Below are positions 53,056 through 62,589 of a stretch of DNA of 64,000 nucleotides, in pieces. The DNA is from Paractinoplanes toevensis. GTDB taxonomy: Bacteria > Actinomycetota > Actinomycetes > Mycobacteriales > Micromonosporaceae. The stretch covers positions 1 to 64,000 of the forward strand of contig NZ_BOQN01000100.1 of the NCBI RefSeq assembly GCF_018332695.1, given 5' to 3'. Within the stretch, counting starts at the first letter, position 1; each line of letters begins with the position of its first letter. The position numbers were made by a program, and so were the translations under genes. Under the pieces are notes generated by a model that searched no databases, was not told the origin of the DNA, and worked only from the letters and a program-made list of their open reading frames with translations.

Positions 53056-55641
53056 CTAACCGCGGTGGCTCTCCAGGTAAGCCTCCATCCGCTCGGCCGG
53101 GGCCGGACGGGCCAGCCCGAAGCCCTGGCCGTACCGGCAGCCGGCCGCGGCGGCCCGCTCGGCCTGCCCGGACGCCTCCAGACCCTTCGCGACGATCTCC
53201 ATGCCGAGGCGGCGCCCCAGGCTCACCACCACGTCCATGACGGCCGGCGCACCGTCCACGGCCGGCGGAGCGGCCAGCGAGGCGTCCAGCTTCAGCATGT
53301 CGACCGGCAGGCGGCGCAGGTGGGACAGGGACGCCTGGCCGGCGCCGAAGTCGTCGAGTGCGGCCCGAACGCCCAACGTACGCAGCCCGGACAGAGCCGC
53401 CACGATCGACGGCAGGTCCTCGGCGATCCAGTCCTCGGCCACCTCGATCACCAGCCGCTCGGGAGCCAGCCCGCGCCGCCGCAGCGTCGCCGCCACCCGC
53501 TCGGGGAAACGAGCCGTGAGCAGCTCACGTGGCGACACGTTGACCGACAGCCAGAAACTCGTCGACCAACTCGCCACATGCTTGCAAGCCGCGTCCAGCA
53601 CCCACTCGTCCAGCTGCGCGGCGATGCCCACCGACCGGGCGATCGGCAGCAGCTCGGCCGGCAGGATCGTGCCGAGTTCCGGGTGCCGCCAGCGCAGCAG
53701 TGCCTCGACGCCGACCGGCCGGCCCGCCCGCAGGTCGATGACCGGCTGGAAGACCACGTCGAGTTCACCCCGCGCACCCGCCCCGATCACCTGCCGCTCC
53801 AGGTCCATCCAGCGGTTGAGCTGCCGTTCGACGTCCGGGTCGTACCACTCCACCCGGTCCCGGCCGATCTGCCGGGCCCGTTTGCGGGCCAGGTCGGCCT
53901 GGCGCAGCACCTCGTCGCAGTCACCGCCGCCGGCCAGCTCGGCCAGGCCGATGCTGGTGTGCACATCGACGATCACGCCGGGCAGCTGGTACGGCTCGGC
54001 CAGCACCGTGGCGATCCGGCAGGCCAGCGCGTACGCCAGCACCGCCCCGTCGGCACTGAGCACCGCGAAGTCGGCACCGCCGAGCCGGGCGGCCACATCA
54101 CCCTCGTGCAGCAGCGCCCGGATCCGGCGGCTCACCTCGATCAGCACCGCGTCGCCGACCTCCCGGCCGCGGGTGTCGTTGATCGTGGGCAGGCCGTGCA
54201 GATCGATCACCAGCAGGGTGCCCTGCTGACCGGCCCCGCGCCGGTAGGCGAGCAGGTCGCGCATCAGCGCACGCCGGTTGGCCAGGCCGGTGAGCTGGTC
54301 GGAGTACGACAGCTTGTGCAGCGTGCGCTCGAGATGCCGCCGCTCGCCGACGTCCCGCACATGCACCACCAGCGCCGCCACCTCGGGCACCGCCCGCTGG
54401 TCGGAGATGGTCGACTCGGTGTCCCGCCACAGCCGCGCACCGTCCCGCAGCCGGGCGTTGACCAGGGCCGGTGACCCGCCGTCGGGCCCGCCGGCCAGCA
54501 CCGAGTCGATCACCGCCTGGGCGCCGGCCACATCCTCGGGGTGGATCAGGTCACCGAAGGCGCGGCCCACCACCTCGTCGTCGGAGAGGCCGAACAGCCG
54601 GGACGCGGCCGGCGACTGCCAGCGGACCCGCAGCCGCTCGTCGAGCACCAGGGTCAGGTCGGTCGCACCGGCCACCAGCGAACGGAAGTGCGCCTCGGCG
54701 ACCTGGAGCTGACCGGCGTACCGCCGGATGTCCCGCACCACCAGCAGCTCGCGCATGGCCAGCACGGCCACCATGCCGATGCCGAGGATCACCCCGGTCG
54801 TGTCGAAGGTGCCGACCGTGATCAGGTGCCAGAGGGCGGCCACCACCCCCACCCCGGCCGGAACCGCGAGCAGCGGATAGCTGGCCAGGTACTGGTCCGG
54901 GTGGCGCGGCTCGAGCGGGGGCGGCGGCAGGCCGCGGCGACCGCCGGCGTCGGCCGCGACGGCCAGCCCGGCCACGATCGGCAGGCCGGTCAACGGCAGC
55001 GCGACGCCGCCCAGCCCCAGCGTGGTCAACGCGACCACCGTGCCGAGGGCCAGCAGGACGACGATCACGCCGACCCCGCAGCGCACCGACGACAGGCGGT
55101 GCGGGCGGCCGCGCAGGACCGCCACCACGGTGATCGAGATGCCGACCGCGCCGAGCAGGACCGCCGGCAGGATGGGCAGATGCGGGTGCCGGACGACGGG
55201 AATCAGGTAGCCCGCGAAGGCGAGACTCACCCCGAGACCGGTGCCGTCGAACGCCCGGCGGGCCAGGACCTGCCATCGGTCGGCCCAGCCGGGAAGGAAC
55301 AACACACCCGCCGAACAAAGGGCCACCACCACGGCGTACGCCGAAGTGGCCCAGACGCCCGCCGACGGCGGGCCCCAGAGCGGGACCATCGCGGTGAGGC
55401 CGGTGGCCAGAGCGCCGAGACCGACGAAGCCGGCGCCGCGACAGGCGACCGTGGTGCCGTCCCGATGGTGGGTCTCGAGCGCCGAACGGATCAGGTGAAG
55501 ACCGGCCCACAGGCCGGTACCGCCGATGCCGATGGCCAGCGCCACCGCGGGCGGCGTCCAGCCGAGAGCACCGGCAATGAGCACGGTCACGGCGACCAGC
55601 GGTACGCCGAGCCGGGCGTGCACGGGGGGTTGCACAGCCAT
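53056..55641 (-). CDS. membrane PAS-GGDEF-EAL protein with degenerate GGDEF motif, copy 2
   Basis: 861 aa. About eight hydrophobic segments (residues ~10-300), then a PAS domain (HFRSLVAGATDLTLVLDERL), a GGDEF domain whose signature is GGADF (ARLGGADFAVL, ~521-525), and an EAL domain with EAL (GVEALLRWRHPE, ~646) and LDDFGAGQASLSHLRRLPVD. The catalytic GGDEF glutamate is lost, so cyclase activity is unlikely; phosphodiesterase or c-di-GMP-sensing function is more plausible. ATG 55641 is the start; longer readings are upstream shadows. Confidence 0.9.
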   Translation of the reverse strand: MAVQPPVHARLGVPLVAVTVLIAGALGWTPPAVALAIGIGGTGLWAGLHLIRSALETHHRDGTTVACRGAGFVGLGALATGLTAMVPLWGPPSAGVWATSAYAVVVALCSAGVLFLPGWADRWQVLARRAFDGTGLGVSLAFAGYLIPVVRHPHLPILPAVLLGAVGISITVVAVLRGRPHRLSSVRCGVGVIVVLLALGTVVALTTLGLGGVALPLTGLPIVAGLAVAADAGGRRGLPPPPLEPRHPDQYLASYPLLAVPAGVGVVAALWHLITVGTFDTTGVILGIGMVAVLAMRELLVVRDIRRYAGQLQVAEAHFRSLVAGATDLTLVLDERLRVRWQSPAASRLFGLSDDEVVGRAFGDLIHPEDVAGAQAVIDSVLAGGPDGGSPALVNARLRDGARLWRDTESTISDQRAVPEVAALVVHVRDVGERRHLERTLHKLSYSDQLTGLANRRALMRDLLAYRRGAGQQGTLLVIDLHGLPTINDTRGREVGDAVLIEVSRRIRALLHEGDVAARLGGADFAVLSADGAVLAYALACRIATVLAEPYQLPGVIVDVHTSIGLAELAGGGDCDEVLRQADLARKRARQIGRDRVEWYDPDVERQLNRWMDLERQVIGAGARGELDVVFQPVIDLRAGRPVGVEALLRWRHPELGTILPAELLPIARSVGIAAQLDEWVLDAACKHVASWSTSFWLSVNVSPRELLTARFPERVAATLRRRGLAPERLVIEVAEDWIAEDLPSIVAALSGLRTLGVRAALDDFGAGQASLSHLRRLPVDMLKLDASLAAPPAVDGAPAVMDVVVSLGRRLGMEIVAKGLEASGQAERAAAAGCRYGQGFGLARPAPAERMEAYLESHRG

Positions 55642-55750
55642 GTCAGTAATCAACGACGATCGACCGAAGAGGTTACGGTCCGGAATCCGTCGCCTGTGGA
55701 CAACGGTCACCGGTCCCGGCCGCTCAGACGGCGGATGGGACAATGCCGGG

Positions 55751-56125
55751 GTGAGAAGAAAGCCCCTCCTTCGGGTCCGCAAGACCGGCGCGCTCCTGGT
55801 CGCCGCGGTCATCGCGTTCGTCGGCACGGTTCCGCTCGCCGGCGCCGGGTGGGAGTGGACCCCCGTGCTGCTGCTGCCGGCCGCCGCCTTCGTCTGGGCG
55901 TGGCGGGCCGGCACCGACGTCTACGCCGACGAACTGCGGGTCAGGGCCCTGGTCGGCAGCGTCAAGGTGCCCTGGCCGCGGATCGCCGAGCTCGCTCCCG
56001 ACCGGTCCGGTCAGATCTCCGCGCTGCTCGACAACGGCCACATGATCCGGCTGACCGGCGTCACGCAGGCCAATCTCCCCCGCGTCCTGGCGGCCGGCAA
56101 ACAGGAGATCACCAACCCGGAGTGA
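55751..56125 (+). CDS. small membrane protein with PH-like domain
   Basis: 124 aa, GTG start. Two hydrophobic segments near the N-terminus (GALLVAAVIAFVGTVPLAGA and PVLLLPAAAFVWAWRAG), then a bacterial PH-like domain (TDVYADELRVRALVGSVKVPWPRIAELAPD) resembling the actinobacterial DUF with PH fold. Likely membrane-anchored with a cytoplasmic domain; function unknown. It precedes the sorbosone-dehydrogenase-like gene by 59 bp on the same strand. Confidence 0.75.
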   Translation: MRRKPLLRVRKTGALLVAAVIAFVGTVPLAGAGWEWTPVLLLPAAAFVWAWRAGTDVYADELRVRALVGSVKVPWPRIAELAPDRSGQISALLDNGHMIRLTGVTQANLPRVLAAGKQEITNPE

Positions 56126-56184
56126 TCGCCCGGTGTTTCCAGGTGGCGCCGCTACCCTGGGGGGCGTCAAGTCGAGGAGGTTGC

Positions 56185-57351
56185 GTGATCGTGCGTTCCC
56201 GCCGGGCCCGGGCCATGGCCCTGTCGCTCGGCGCCGTACTGGCGCTGACCACGGCGTGCAGCTTCGGGCCACCCGATCCCGACGAGCAGGGCACCCCACC
56301 CAACCTGCCGAAACCTTCCGCCGCACTGCCCTCCGGCGAGTCCGGCGGCGACCAGGAGGTCGCCGTCACGGTGCTGGCGAAAAACCTGGAGATCCCGTGG
56401 GGCATGACCTTCCTGCCCGATGGCGCGGCCCTGGTCACCGAGCGTGACACCGGCCGCATCCTGCAGGTCGGACCGGAGTCGGATGCGAACGGACTGAAAG
56501 TCACCGAGGTGCAGCGGCTGGCCGAGGTGCAGGCCGCCGGCGACGGCGGCCTGCTGGGCATCGCCGTCTCCCCGAAATACCCGACCGACAAAACGATCTT
56601 CGTGTACTACTCGACCGCCAAGGACAACCGGATCGGCAAGCTGGTGCTCAAGGGCGCGCTCCAGCCGATCCTGACCGGCATCCCCCGCTCCCGCGACGAC
56701 AACGGCGGTGCGCTGGCGTTCGGCCCGGACGGCTACCTCTACGCCGGCACCGGCGACGCCACCGCCACCGGCACGCAGGCGCAGAACCCGAAGAGCCTGG
56801 CCGGCAAGATCCTCCGGATGACCACGGCGGGCAAGCCGGCGCCGGGTAACCCGGTCAAGGATTCGCTGGTCTGGAGCTCCGGCCACCGCAACGTGCAGGG
56901 CTTCGCCTGGGGCGGCGACCGCAAGATGTATGCGACGGAGAACGCCCAGCCCAAATTCGGCGAGCTCAACGTGATCGAGAAGGGCAAGAACTACGGCTGG
57001 GGCAAGGTCGACGGCACCGGCACCGACCCCACGTTCACCAACCCGCTGCGCACCTGGCCGATCGCCGAGTCCTACTGCGCGGGGGTGGCGCTCGTCGAGC
57101 AGTCGGTGGCCTCCGCCTGCCTCCTCGGCGAGCGGATCTGGATGCTGAGCGTCACCGGCAACGGCACCGTGCTGGGCACCCCGCAGGCCCTGCTGACCGG
57201 CGAGTACGGCCGGTTACGAGGCCTGGTCTCGGCCCCCGACGGCTCGCTGTGGGCCAGCACGTCGAACCAGGAGGACGGCGGCAAGCCGACCCCCGACGAC
57301 GACCGCATCGTCCGTCTCGTCTTCTCCGGCGGCGGCGCCGGCATCACCTGA
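56185..57351 (+). CDS. PQQ-dependent sugar dehydrogenase-like lipoprotein (sorbosone/glucose dehydrogenase family)
   Basis: 388 aa. Secretion signal with an atypical lipobox (LALTTACSF), then a six-bladed propeller of the soluble quinoprotein glucose/sorbosone dehydrogenase family: LEIPWGMTFLPDG, GGLLGIAVSPKYPTDKTIF, ALAFGPDGYLYAGTGD, SSGHRNVQGFAWG, KNYGWGKVDG. The enzyme would act outside the cell; actual quinone use is not certain in actinobacterial homologues. Start at GTG 56185, 4 nt after GAGGAGG; GTG 56191 is an alternative. Likely co-transcribed with the next gene. Confidence 0.87.
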   Translation: MIVRSRRARAMALSLGAVLALTTACSFGPPDPDEQGTPPNLPKPSAALPSGESGGDQEVAVTVLAKNLEIPWGMTFLPDGAALVTERDTGRILQVGPESDANGLKVTEVQRLAEVQAAGDGGLLGIAVSPKYPTDKTIFVYYSTAKDNRIGKLVLKGALQPILTGIPRSRDDNGGALAFGPDGYLYAGTGDATATGTQAQNPKSLAGKILRMTTAGKPAPGNPVKDSLVWSSGHRNVQGFAWGGDRKMYATENAQPKFGELNVIEKGKNYGWGKVDGTGTDPTFTNPLRTWPIAESYCAGVALVEQSVASACLLGERIWMLSVTGNGTVLGTPQALLTGEYGRLRGLVSAPDGSLWASTSNQEDGGKPTPDDDRIVRLVFSGGGAGIT

Positions 57352-57400
57352 CCTTCGGAGCCGTTTGATGACCGCCGGGATGGGGCAGGGTGATCCATCG

Positions 57401-59023
57401 ATGACCGATCACCACTGGCTGCACCGTGTCCGCCGCCGTTCCGGGTCGGTCGCCGCGGCCACCGGCCGGGTCTACCGCAACCGCTGGACCACCCGGGTGC
57501 GCATCGCGGCCGCGGTCGGCCTGGTCAGCATCGGCGGCGTGATCGTCGGCACGATGCTGTTCGGGCACGCCGGCCTCAACGTGGGCCCGTTCCGGGCCGA
57601 GATGTCGATCAGCCCGTCCATCCTGGGCGGCACCGAGGTGGACATCCCGCCGCTCGGCTCGCTGCACCTGGACAGCCACGACGGCCCGATCCACCTCAAG
57701 GTCAACCTCGGGTCGCTCGACCAGAGCCGCACCGAGGCCCTGATCGACGACCCGGCCGCGATCAGCTCGGCCGGCGAGAACGCGGTCGACGACGTGCGCT
57801 CCGGCGTCATCCGGCTGGGCGTGCGCACGCTCGGCATCGCGGTGCTGAGCGCGATGATCCTGGCCGCGCTGATCTTCCGGAACATGCGCCGAGTCGCCGG
57901 GGCCGGGGTGACCGCGCTGGTGGTGACGCTGGGCAGCGTCGGTCTCGCGGCCGGCACCCTGCGGCCCGACTCGATCGCCGAGCCACGCTACGAAGGCCTG
58001 CTGGTCAACGCGCCGGCCGTGGTGGGTGACGCCCGGCGGATCGCCGACAACTACGGACGGTACGCGGACCAGCTGCAACAGATCGTCAGCAACGTGAGCC
58101 GCCTCTACACGACGGTGTCGACGCTGCCGGTCTACCAGCCGGCCGGCAACACCACCCGCATCCTGCACGTCAGCGACCTGCACCTGAACCCGGCGTCGTT
58201 CGGGCTGATCCGCACGGTGGTGCAGACCTTCGACATCGACGCGGTGATCGACACCGGCGACATGGTCGACTGGGGTTCCAGCGCCGAGACCGGATATGCG
58301 AGCTCGATCCCGTCGGTCGGCGTGCCCTACATCTACGTGCGCGGCAACCACGACTCGGCCGCCATCCAGGACGCCGTGGCCCGCCAGAAGAACGCCGTCG
58401 TCCTCGACAACAAGATCACCACGGTGGACGGTCTGACCATCGCCGGCATCGGCGACCCCGAGTTCACTCCCGACAAGAGCGAAACGCCGGCCGGGGCCGG
58501 CCAGGACGCCTCCGACCCGCTGACGATCGCCGGCAACGAGCTCGCCGCGACGATCCGGAACTACGGCAAGCCGGTCGACATCGCGCTGGTGCACGACCCG
58601 GCCATGGCGCCGCCGCTGTCCGGCGAGGTGCCCCTGGTGCTGGCCGGCCACCTGCACAAGCGCGAGGTCTCGCTGCTGCCCGTTACGGTGCCGGAACCGG
58701 CCGCCTCGGACGCGTCAGCCTCCCCGGCCCCCACCCCGTCCGCGACCGCCACCCAGACGGTGATGCAGACCCGGCTGATGGTGGAGGGCTCGACCGGCGG
58801 CGCCGGGCTGCGCGGCCTGGAGAAGGAGGAGCCGACCCCGCTGAGCCTGTCGGTCCTCTACTTCGACGAAAACCACCAGCTCAAGGCGTACGACGACATC
58901 CAGCTGGGCGGCACCGGCCAATCCAACGTGGAGATGCAGCGAAACGTGATCGGCGCCAAGGAGGAGGAAGCGACCGAGTCGCCGTCCCCCTCCGGCCCGG
59001 TCGGAGCCGAGCCCAGCCGCTAG
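57401..59023 (+). CDS. membrane-anchored metallophosphoesterase
   Basis: 540 aa. N-terminal membrane segment (~36-56), an extracytoplasmic stretch, a second membrane pair (~140-190), then a calcineurin-like phosphoesterase domain with all metal motifs: [36 protein letters not shown] and AGHLHKREV. The tail is low-complexity Pro/Ser/Thr. Start ATG 57401 gives [13 protein letters not shown]; upstream in-frame codons are possible. The stop shares CTAG with convergent gatB. Substrate unknown; relatives act on lipids or nucleotides at the cell surface. Confidence 0.88.
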   Translation: MTDHHWLHRVRRRSGSVAAATGRVYRNRWTTRVRIAAAVGLVSIGGVIVGTMLFGHAGLNVGPFRAEMSISPSILGGTEVDIPPLGSLHLDSHDGPIHLKVNLGSLDQSRTEALIDDPAAISSAGENAVDDVRSGVIRLGVRTLGIAVLSAMILAALIFRNMRRVAGAGVTALVVTLGSVGLAAGTLRPDSIAEPRYEGLLVNAPAVVGDARRIADNYGRYADQLQQIVSNVSRLYTTVSTLPVYQPAGNTTRILHVSDLHLNPASFGLIRTVVQTFDIDAVIDTGDMVDWGSSAETGYASSIPSVGVPYIYVRGNHDSAAIQDAVARQKNAVVLDNKITTVDGLTIAGIGDPEFTPDKSETPAGAGQDASDPLTIAGNELAATIRNYGKPVDIALVHDPAMAPPLSGEVPLVLAGHLHKREVSLLPVTVPEPAASDASASPAPTPSATATQTVMQTRLMVEGSTGGAGLRGLEKEEPTPLSLSVLYFDENHQLKAYDDIQLGGTGQSNVEMQRNVIGAKEEEATESPSPSGPVGAEPSR

Positions 59024-60513
59024 GAAAGACGCGCCAAGATCAGGTCGCGGACGGCCTTGGCGTCCGCCTGGCCTCGCGTGGTCTTCATGACCGCGCCGAC
59101 CAGCGCGCCCGCCGCTGCCACCTTGCCCTCGCGGATCTTCGCGGCGATGTCGGGGTTGGCCGCGATGGCCTCGTCGACGGCGGCGGTGAGCGCGCCCTCG
59201 TCGTTGACCACCTCGAGGCCGCGCGCGGCCATGACCGCGGCCGGGTCGCCCTCGCCGGCCACGACGCCCTCCAGCACCGAACGGGCCAGCTTGTCGTTGA
59301 GCTTGCCGGCGTCGACCAGTTTCTGCAGCTCGGCGACCTGGGCCGGGGTCGCGCCGATATCGGCCAGCTCGATGCCGGTCTCGTTGGCACGACGGGCCAG
59401 CTCGCCCATCCACCACTTGCGCGCGCCGGCCGGGGAGGCACCGGCCGCGATGGTCTCCTCGATCAGCTCGACCGCGCCCGCGTTGGCCACGGACTGCATG
59501 TCGATCTCGCTGATCCCCCACTCCTCGCGCAGCCGGGCCCGCTTGCTGCTCGGGCGCTCGGGCAGGGCCGCCTTGAGCTCGGCCACCCAGGCCGGGTCGG
59601 GGGCGATCGGCACCAGGTCGGGCTCGGGGAAGTAGCGGTAGTCGGTCGCCGTCTCCTTCGAGCGGCCGGGGCTGGTGTTGCCGCGGTCCTCGTGGAAGTG
59701 CCGGGTCTCCTGGATGATGCGGACGCCCTCGTCGAGCAGGCTCGCCTGCCGGATGATCTCGGAACGGACTGCGCGCTCGACCGAGCGCAGCGAGTTCACG
59801 TTCTTCGTCTCCGTCCGGGTGCCCCACTCCTCGCCCGGCTTGTTCAGCGACGTGTTGACGTCGCAGCGCAGCGAACCCTGCTCCATCCGCACGTCGGAGA
59901 CGCCGAGCGAGCGGATGATGTCGCGCAGCTCGGTGACGTAGGCCTTCGCGATCTCGGGGGCCAGCGCGCCGAGGCCGGGCACCGGCTTGGTGACGATCTC
60001 GACGAGCGGGATGCCGGCCCGGTTGTAGTCGACGAGCGACTCGGTGGCGCCCTGGATGCGACCGGTGGCCCCGCCGACGTGCAGCGTCTTGCCGGTGTCT
60101 TCCTCGAGGTGAACCCGCTCGATGCCGATGCGGTACTGCTTGCCCTCGAACTCGACGTCGACGTAGCCATCCGTGCAGAGCGGCTCGTCATACTGCGAAG
60201 TCTGGAAGTTCTTCGGCATGTCGGGGTAGAAGTAGTTCTTCCGGGCCATCCGGCACCAGGTGGCGATCTCGCAGTTCAGCGCGAGGCCGATGCGGATCGT
60301 CGCCTCGATGCCGGCACGGTTGGCCACCGGGAGGGCGCCCGGCAGGGCCAGGCAGACCGGGCAGACCTGGGTGTTGGGCTCCGCGCCGAACTCGGTGCGG
60401 CAGCCGCAGAACATCTTGGTCTGCGTGCCCAGCTCGACGTGCGTCTCCAGGCCGATGACCGGCTCGAAACGCGCGGTGGCGTCCTCATAAGTCGGCAGGG
60501 CGGTGGTCGTCAT
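59020..60513 (-). CDS. gatB: Asp-tRNA(Asn)/Glu-tRNA(Gln) amidotransferase subunit B
   Basis: 497-aa kinase/tRNA-binding subunit of GatCAB, which converts misacylated Glu-tRNA-Gln (and Asp-tRNA-Asn) to the correct amide. [20 protein letters not shown], zinc cysteines in MFCGCR and [25 protein letters not shown], and the YqeY-like tail domain ([18 protein letters not shown]). Separated from gatA by 89 bp holding a hairpin, so it may be expressed at a different level. Confidence 0.97.
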   Translation of the reverse strand: MTTTALPTYEDATARFEPVIGLETHVELGTQTKMFCGCRTEFGAEPNTQVCPVCLALPGALPVANRAGIEATIRIGLALNCEIATWCRMARKNYFYPDMPKNFQTSQYDEPLCTDGYVDVEFEGKQYRIGIERVHLEEDTGKTLHVGGATGRIQGATESLVDYNRAGIPLVEIVTKPVPGLGALAPEIAKAYVTELRDIIRSLGVSDVRMEQGSLRCDVNTSLNKPGEEWGTRTETKNVNSLRSVERAVRSEIIRQASLLDEGVRIIQETRHFHEDRGNTSPGRSKETATDYRYFPEPDLVPIAPDPAWVAELKAALPERPSSKRARLREEWGISEIDMQSVANAGAVELIEETIAAGASPAGARKWWMGELARRANETGIELADIGATPAQVAELQKLVDAGKLNDKLARSVLEGVVAGEGDPAAVMAARGLEVVNDEGALTAAVDEAIAANPDIAAKIREGKVAAAGALVGAVMKTTRGQADAKAVRDLILARLS

Positions 60514-60569
60514 GCGGTGAACTCCCGATCTGGACCCGGTGATTTCGGATTAAAGACTAGTGGGCGGAT

Positions 60570-60594
60570 GCCGGAGCCCGGACCGGGCTCCGGC
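60570..60594 (-). terminator. hairpin between gatA and gatB
   Basis: Near-perfect palindrome GCCGGAGCCCGG (60570-60581) with CCGGGCTCCGGC (60583-60594). Only a few nt remain for the loop, and no U-run follows closely. It may partly terminate or process the gatCA transcript. Confidence 0.55.
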
Positions 60595-60602
60595 AACGAC
60601 GG

Positions 60603-62066
60603 TCACAGCGCGGGCGGGGTGAAGGTGCCGACCGCCGACTCGAGGGCCGCACCCACCCGGTACATCCGGTCGTCGGCCATGGTCGGTGCCATGATCTGGA
60701 AGCCGACCGGCAGCCCCTCGGACAGGCCGCACGGCACCGAGATCGCCGGACCGCCGTACAGGTTGGTCGGGATCGTGAAGAGGTCGGCCAGGTACATCTG
60801 GTAGGGGTCGGAGGTGCGCGACCCGAACGGGAACGCCACGAACGGCGTGGTCGGCGACACCAGCACGTCGACCTGCTCGAACGCCTTCTCGAAGTCCCGC
60901 GTGATCAGCGTGCGCACCTTCTGCGCCTGCCCGTAGTAGGCGTCGTAGTAGCCGCTGGACAACGCGTACGTCCCCAGGATGATGCGCCGCTTGACCTCCG
61001 GCCCGAAGCCGGCGTCGCGGGTGAGCGACATGACCTCCTCGAGCGACCGGTTGCCGTCGTCGCCGACCCGCAGGCCGTAGCGGACACCGTCGAACCGGGC
61101 CAGGTTGGAGGAGCACTCCGACGGCGCGATCAGGTAGTAGGCCGGAAGTGCGTACTGGAAGTTCGGGCAGGAGACCTCGACGACCTCGGCGCCCAGCTTG
61201 ACCAGCGCCTCGAGCGACTCGCGGAAGGCGGCGGTCACGCCGGCCTCCGAGCCGTCCCCGGCGAACTCCTTGACCAGGCCGAGCTTGACCCCGGTCAGGT
61301 CGCCGGTCGCACCCAGCCGCGCGGCGGCCACGACGTCCGGCACCGGCTGCGGGATGGAGGTGGAGTCGCGCACGTCGTGCCCGCCGATCACCGAGTGCAG
61401 CAGCGCGGCGTCCTCGACGTTGCGCGCGCAGGGGCCGGGCGTGTCCAGCGACGACGAGAAGGCGATCAGCCCGTACCGCGAGGTGCCGCCGTAGGTCGGC
61501 TTCGCCCCCACGGTGCCGGTGACCGCGCCCGGCTGCCGGATCGAGCCGCCGGTGTCCGTACCGATGGCAAGTGGGGCCTCGTAGGCGGCCAGGGCCGCCG
61601 CCGAGCCGCCGCCCGAACCGCCCGGAATGCGGCCGAGGTCCCACGGGTTGTTGGTCGGCCCGTAGGCCGAGTATTCGGTCGACGACCCCATGGCGAACTC
61701 GTCCATGTTGGTCTTGCCGAGCGGCACCGTACCGGCCGCCTGCAGCCGCTCGTAGATCGTCGCGCTGTAGGGCGGACGCCATCCCTCGAGGATCTTGGAG
61801 GCCGCGGTGGTGGGCACGCCCTTGGTGGCGATCACGTCCTTGACCGCGACGGGCACGCCCGCGAGCGGCCCGGTGACCTCGCCCTTGTCCACTCGCGCGG
61901 CGGCCGCCAGCGCACCCTCGGCGTCGACATGCAGGAACGCGTGCACGCGCTCGTCGACGGCCGAGATCCGATCGAGGTGAGCCTGCGCCACCTCGACCGC
62001 CGAGACCTGCTTGCTCTTGATCGCGCCGGCCAGCTCGACCGCCGACATCCTGGTCAGATCGGACAT
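60603..62066 (-). CDS. gatA: Asp-tRNA(Asn)/Glu-tRNA(Gln) amidotransferase subunit A
   Basis: 487-aa amidase subunit supplying ammonia from glutamine. Ser-cisSer-Lys triad visible: Lys in [12 protein letters not shown], the cis-Ser in [16 protein letters not shown], and nucleophile Ser in [17 protein letters not shown] choose ATG 62066 ([14 protein letters not shown]), 7 nt after GAGGAGG; a GTG at 62072 overlapping the gatC stop is possible but too close to that ribosome site. Confidence 0.96.
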   Translation of the reverse strand: MSDLTRMSAVELAGAIKSKQVSAVEVAQAHLDRISAVDERVHAFLHVDAEGALAAAARVDKGEVTGPLAGVPVAVKDVIATKGVPTTAASKILEGWRPPYSATIYERLQAAGTVPLGKTNMDEFAMGSSTEYSAYGPTNNPWDLGRIPGGSGGGSAAALAAYEAPLAIGTDTGGSIRQPGAVTGTVGAKPTYGGTSRYGLIAFSSSLDTPGPCARNVEDAALLHSVIGGHDVRDSTSIPQPVPDVVAAARLGATGDLTGVKLGLVKEFAGDGSEAGVTAAFRESLEALVKLGAEVVEVSCPNFQYALPAYYLIAPSECSSNLARFDGVRYGLRVGDDGNRSLEEVMSLTRDAGFGPEVKRRIILGTYALSSGYYDAYYGQAQKVRTLITRDFEKAFEQVDVLVSPTTPFVAFPFGSRTSDPYQMYLADLFTIPTNLYGGPAISVPCGLSEGLPVGFQIMAPTMADDRMYRVGAALESAVGTFTPPAL

Positions 62067-62068
62067 CG

Positions 62069-62368
62069 TCACGCCTCCTCGTCCAGGATCCGCGGCACCC
62101 GGAACCGGCCGTCGAACGCGTCGGGCGCGCCGGAGAGCGCCTCGTCCTGCGTGAGGGACGGCTGCGGAACGTCATCGCGGTAAACATTGGTCAGCGGCAC
62201 GGAGTGCGAGGTGGGCGGAATGTCGTCCGCGGCCACCTCGCCGACCCGCGCGACCGACTGCAGGATCACGTCGAGCTGCCCCGCAAACTGATCCAGTTCC
62301 TGCTCGGTCACGGCGAGCCGCGACAGGCGCGCGAGATGCGCGACCTCTTCGCGGGAGATGGCGGCCAT
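62069..62368 (-). CDS. gatC: Asp-tRNA(Asn)/Glu-tRNA(Gln) amidotransferase subunit C
   Basis: 99-aa clamp subunit that holds GatA and GatB together. Family pattern: [30 protein letters not shown] at the N-terminus and FRVPRILDE at the end. ATG 62368 (MAAISREE) chosen over the adjacent ATG 62371 because AGGGG is then better spaced. First gene of gatC-gatA(-gatB). Confidence 0.93.
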   Translation of the reverse strand: MAAISREEVAHLARLSRLAVTEQELDQFAGQLDVILQSVARVGEVAADDIPPTSHSVPLTNVYRDDVPQPSLTQDEALSGAPDAFDGRFRVPRILDEEA

Positions 62369-62589
62369 CATGCCCCTACTTTCTCGAGTCCGAAGCTGAT
62401 CCGGCGAGTCTATTTCGCCCGCCCCGCGCCCCTCCCGCCGGGACAGCGACATCACCCTCCCCCCGCCCAACCAACAAGATCGAGTTCGTCAGACGTGACG
62501 GCCTGGCGTGGCACGGACCTGCTCCCGCCGAGGCCGGGCGGGGCCCAGCTGCGCCGGCCCTGCCCTTCATTCTGCGTAAGTGGCTGCGC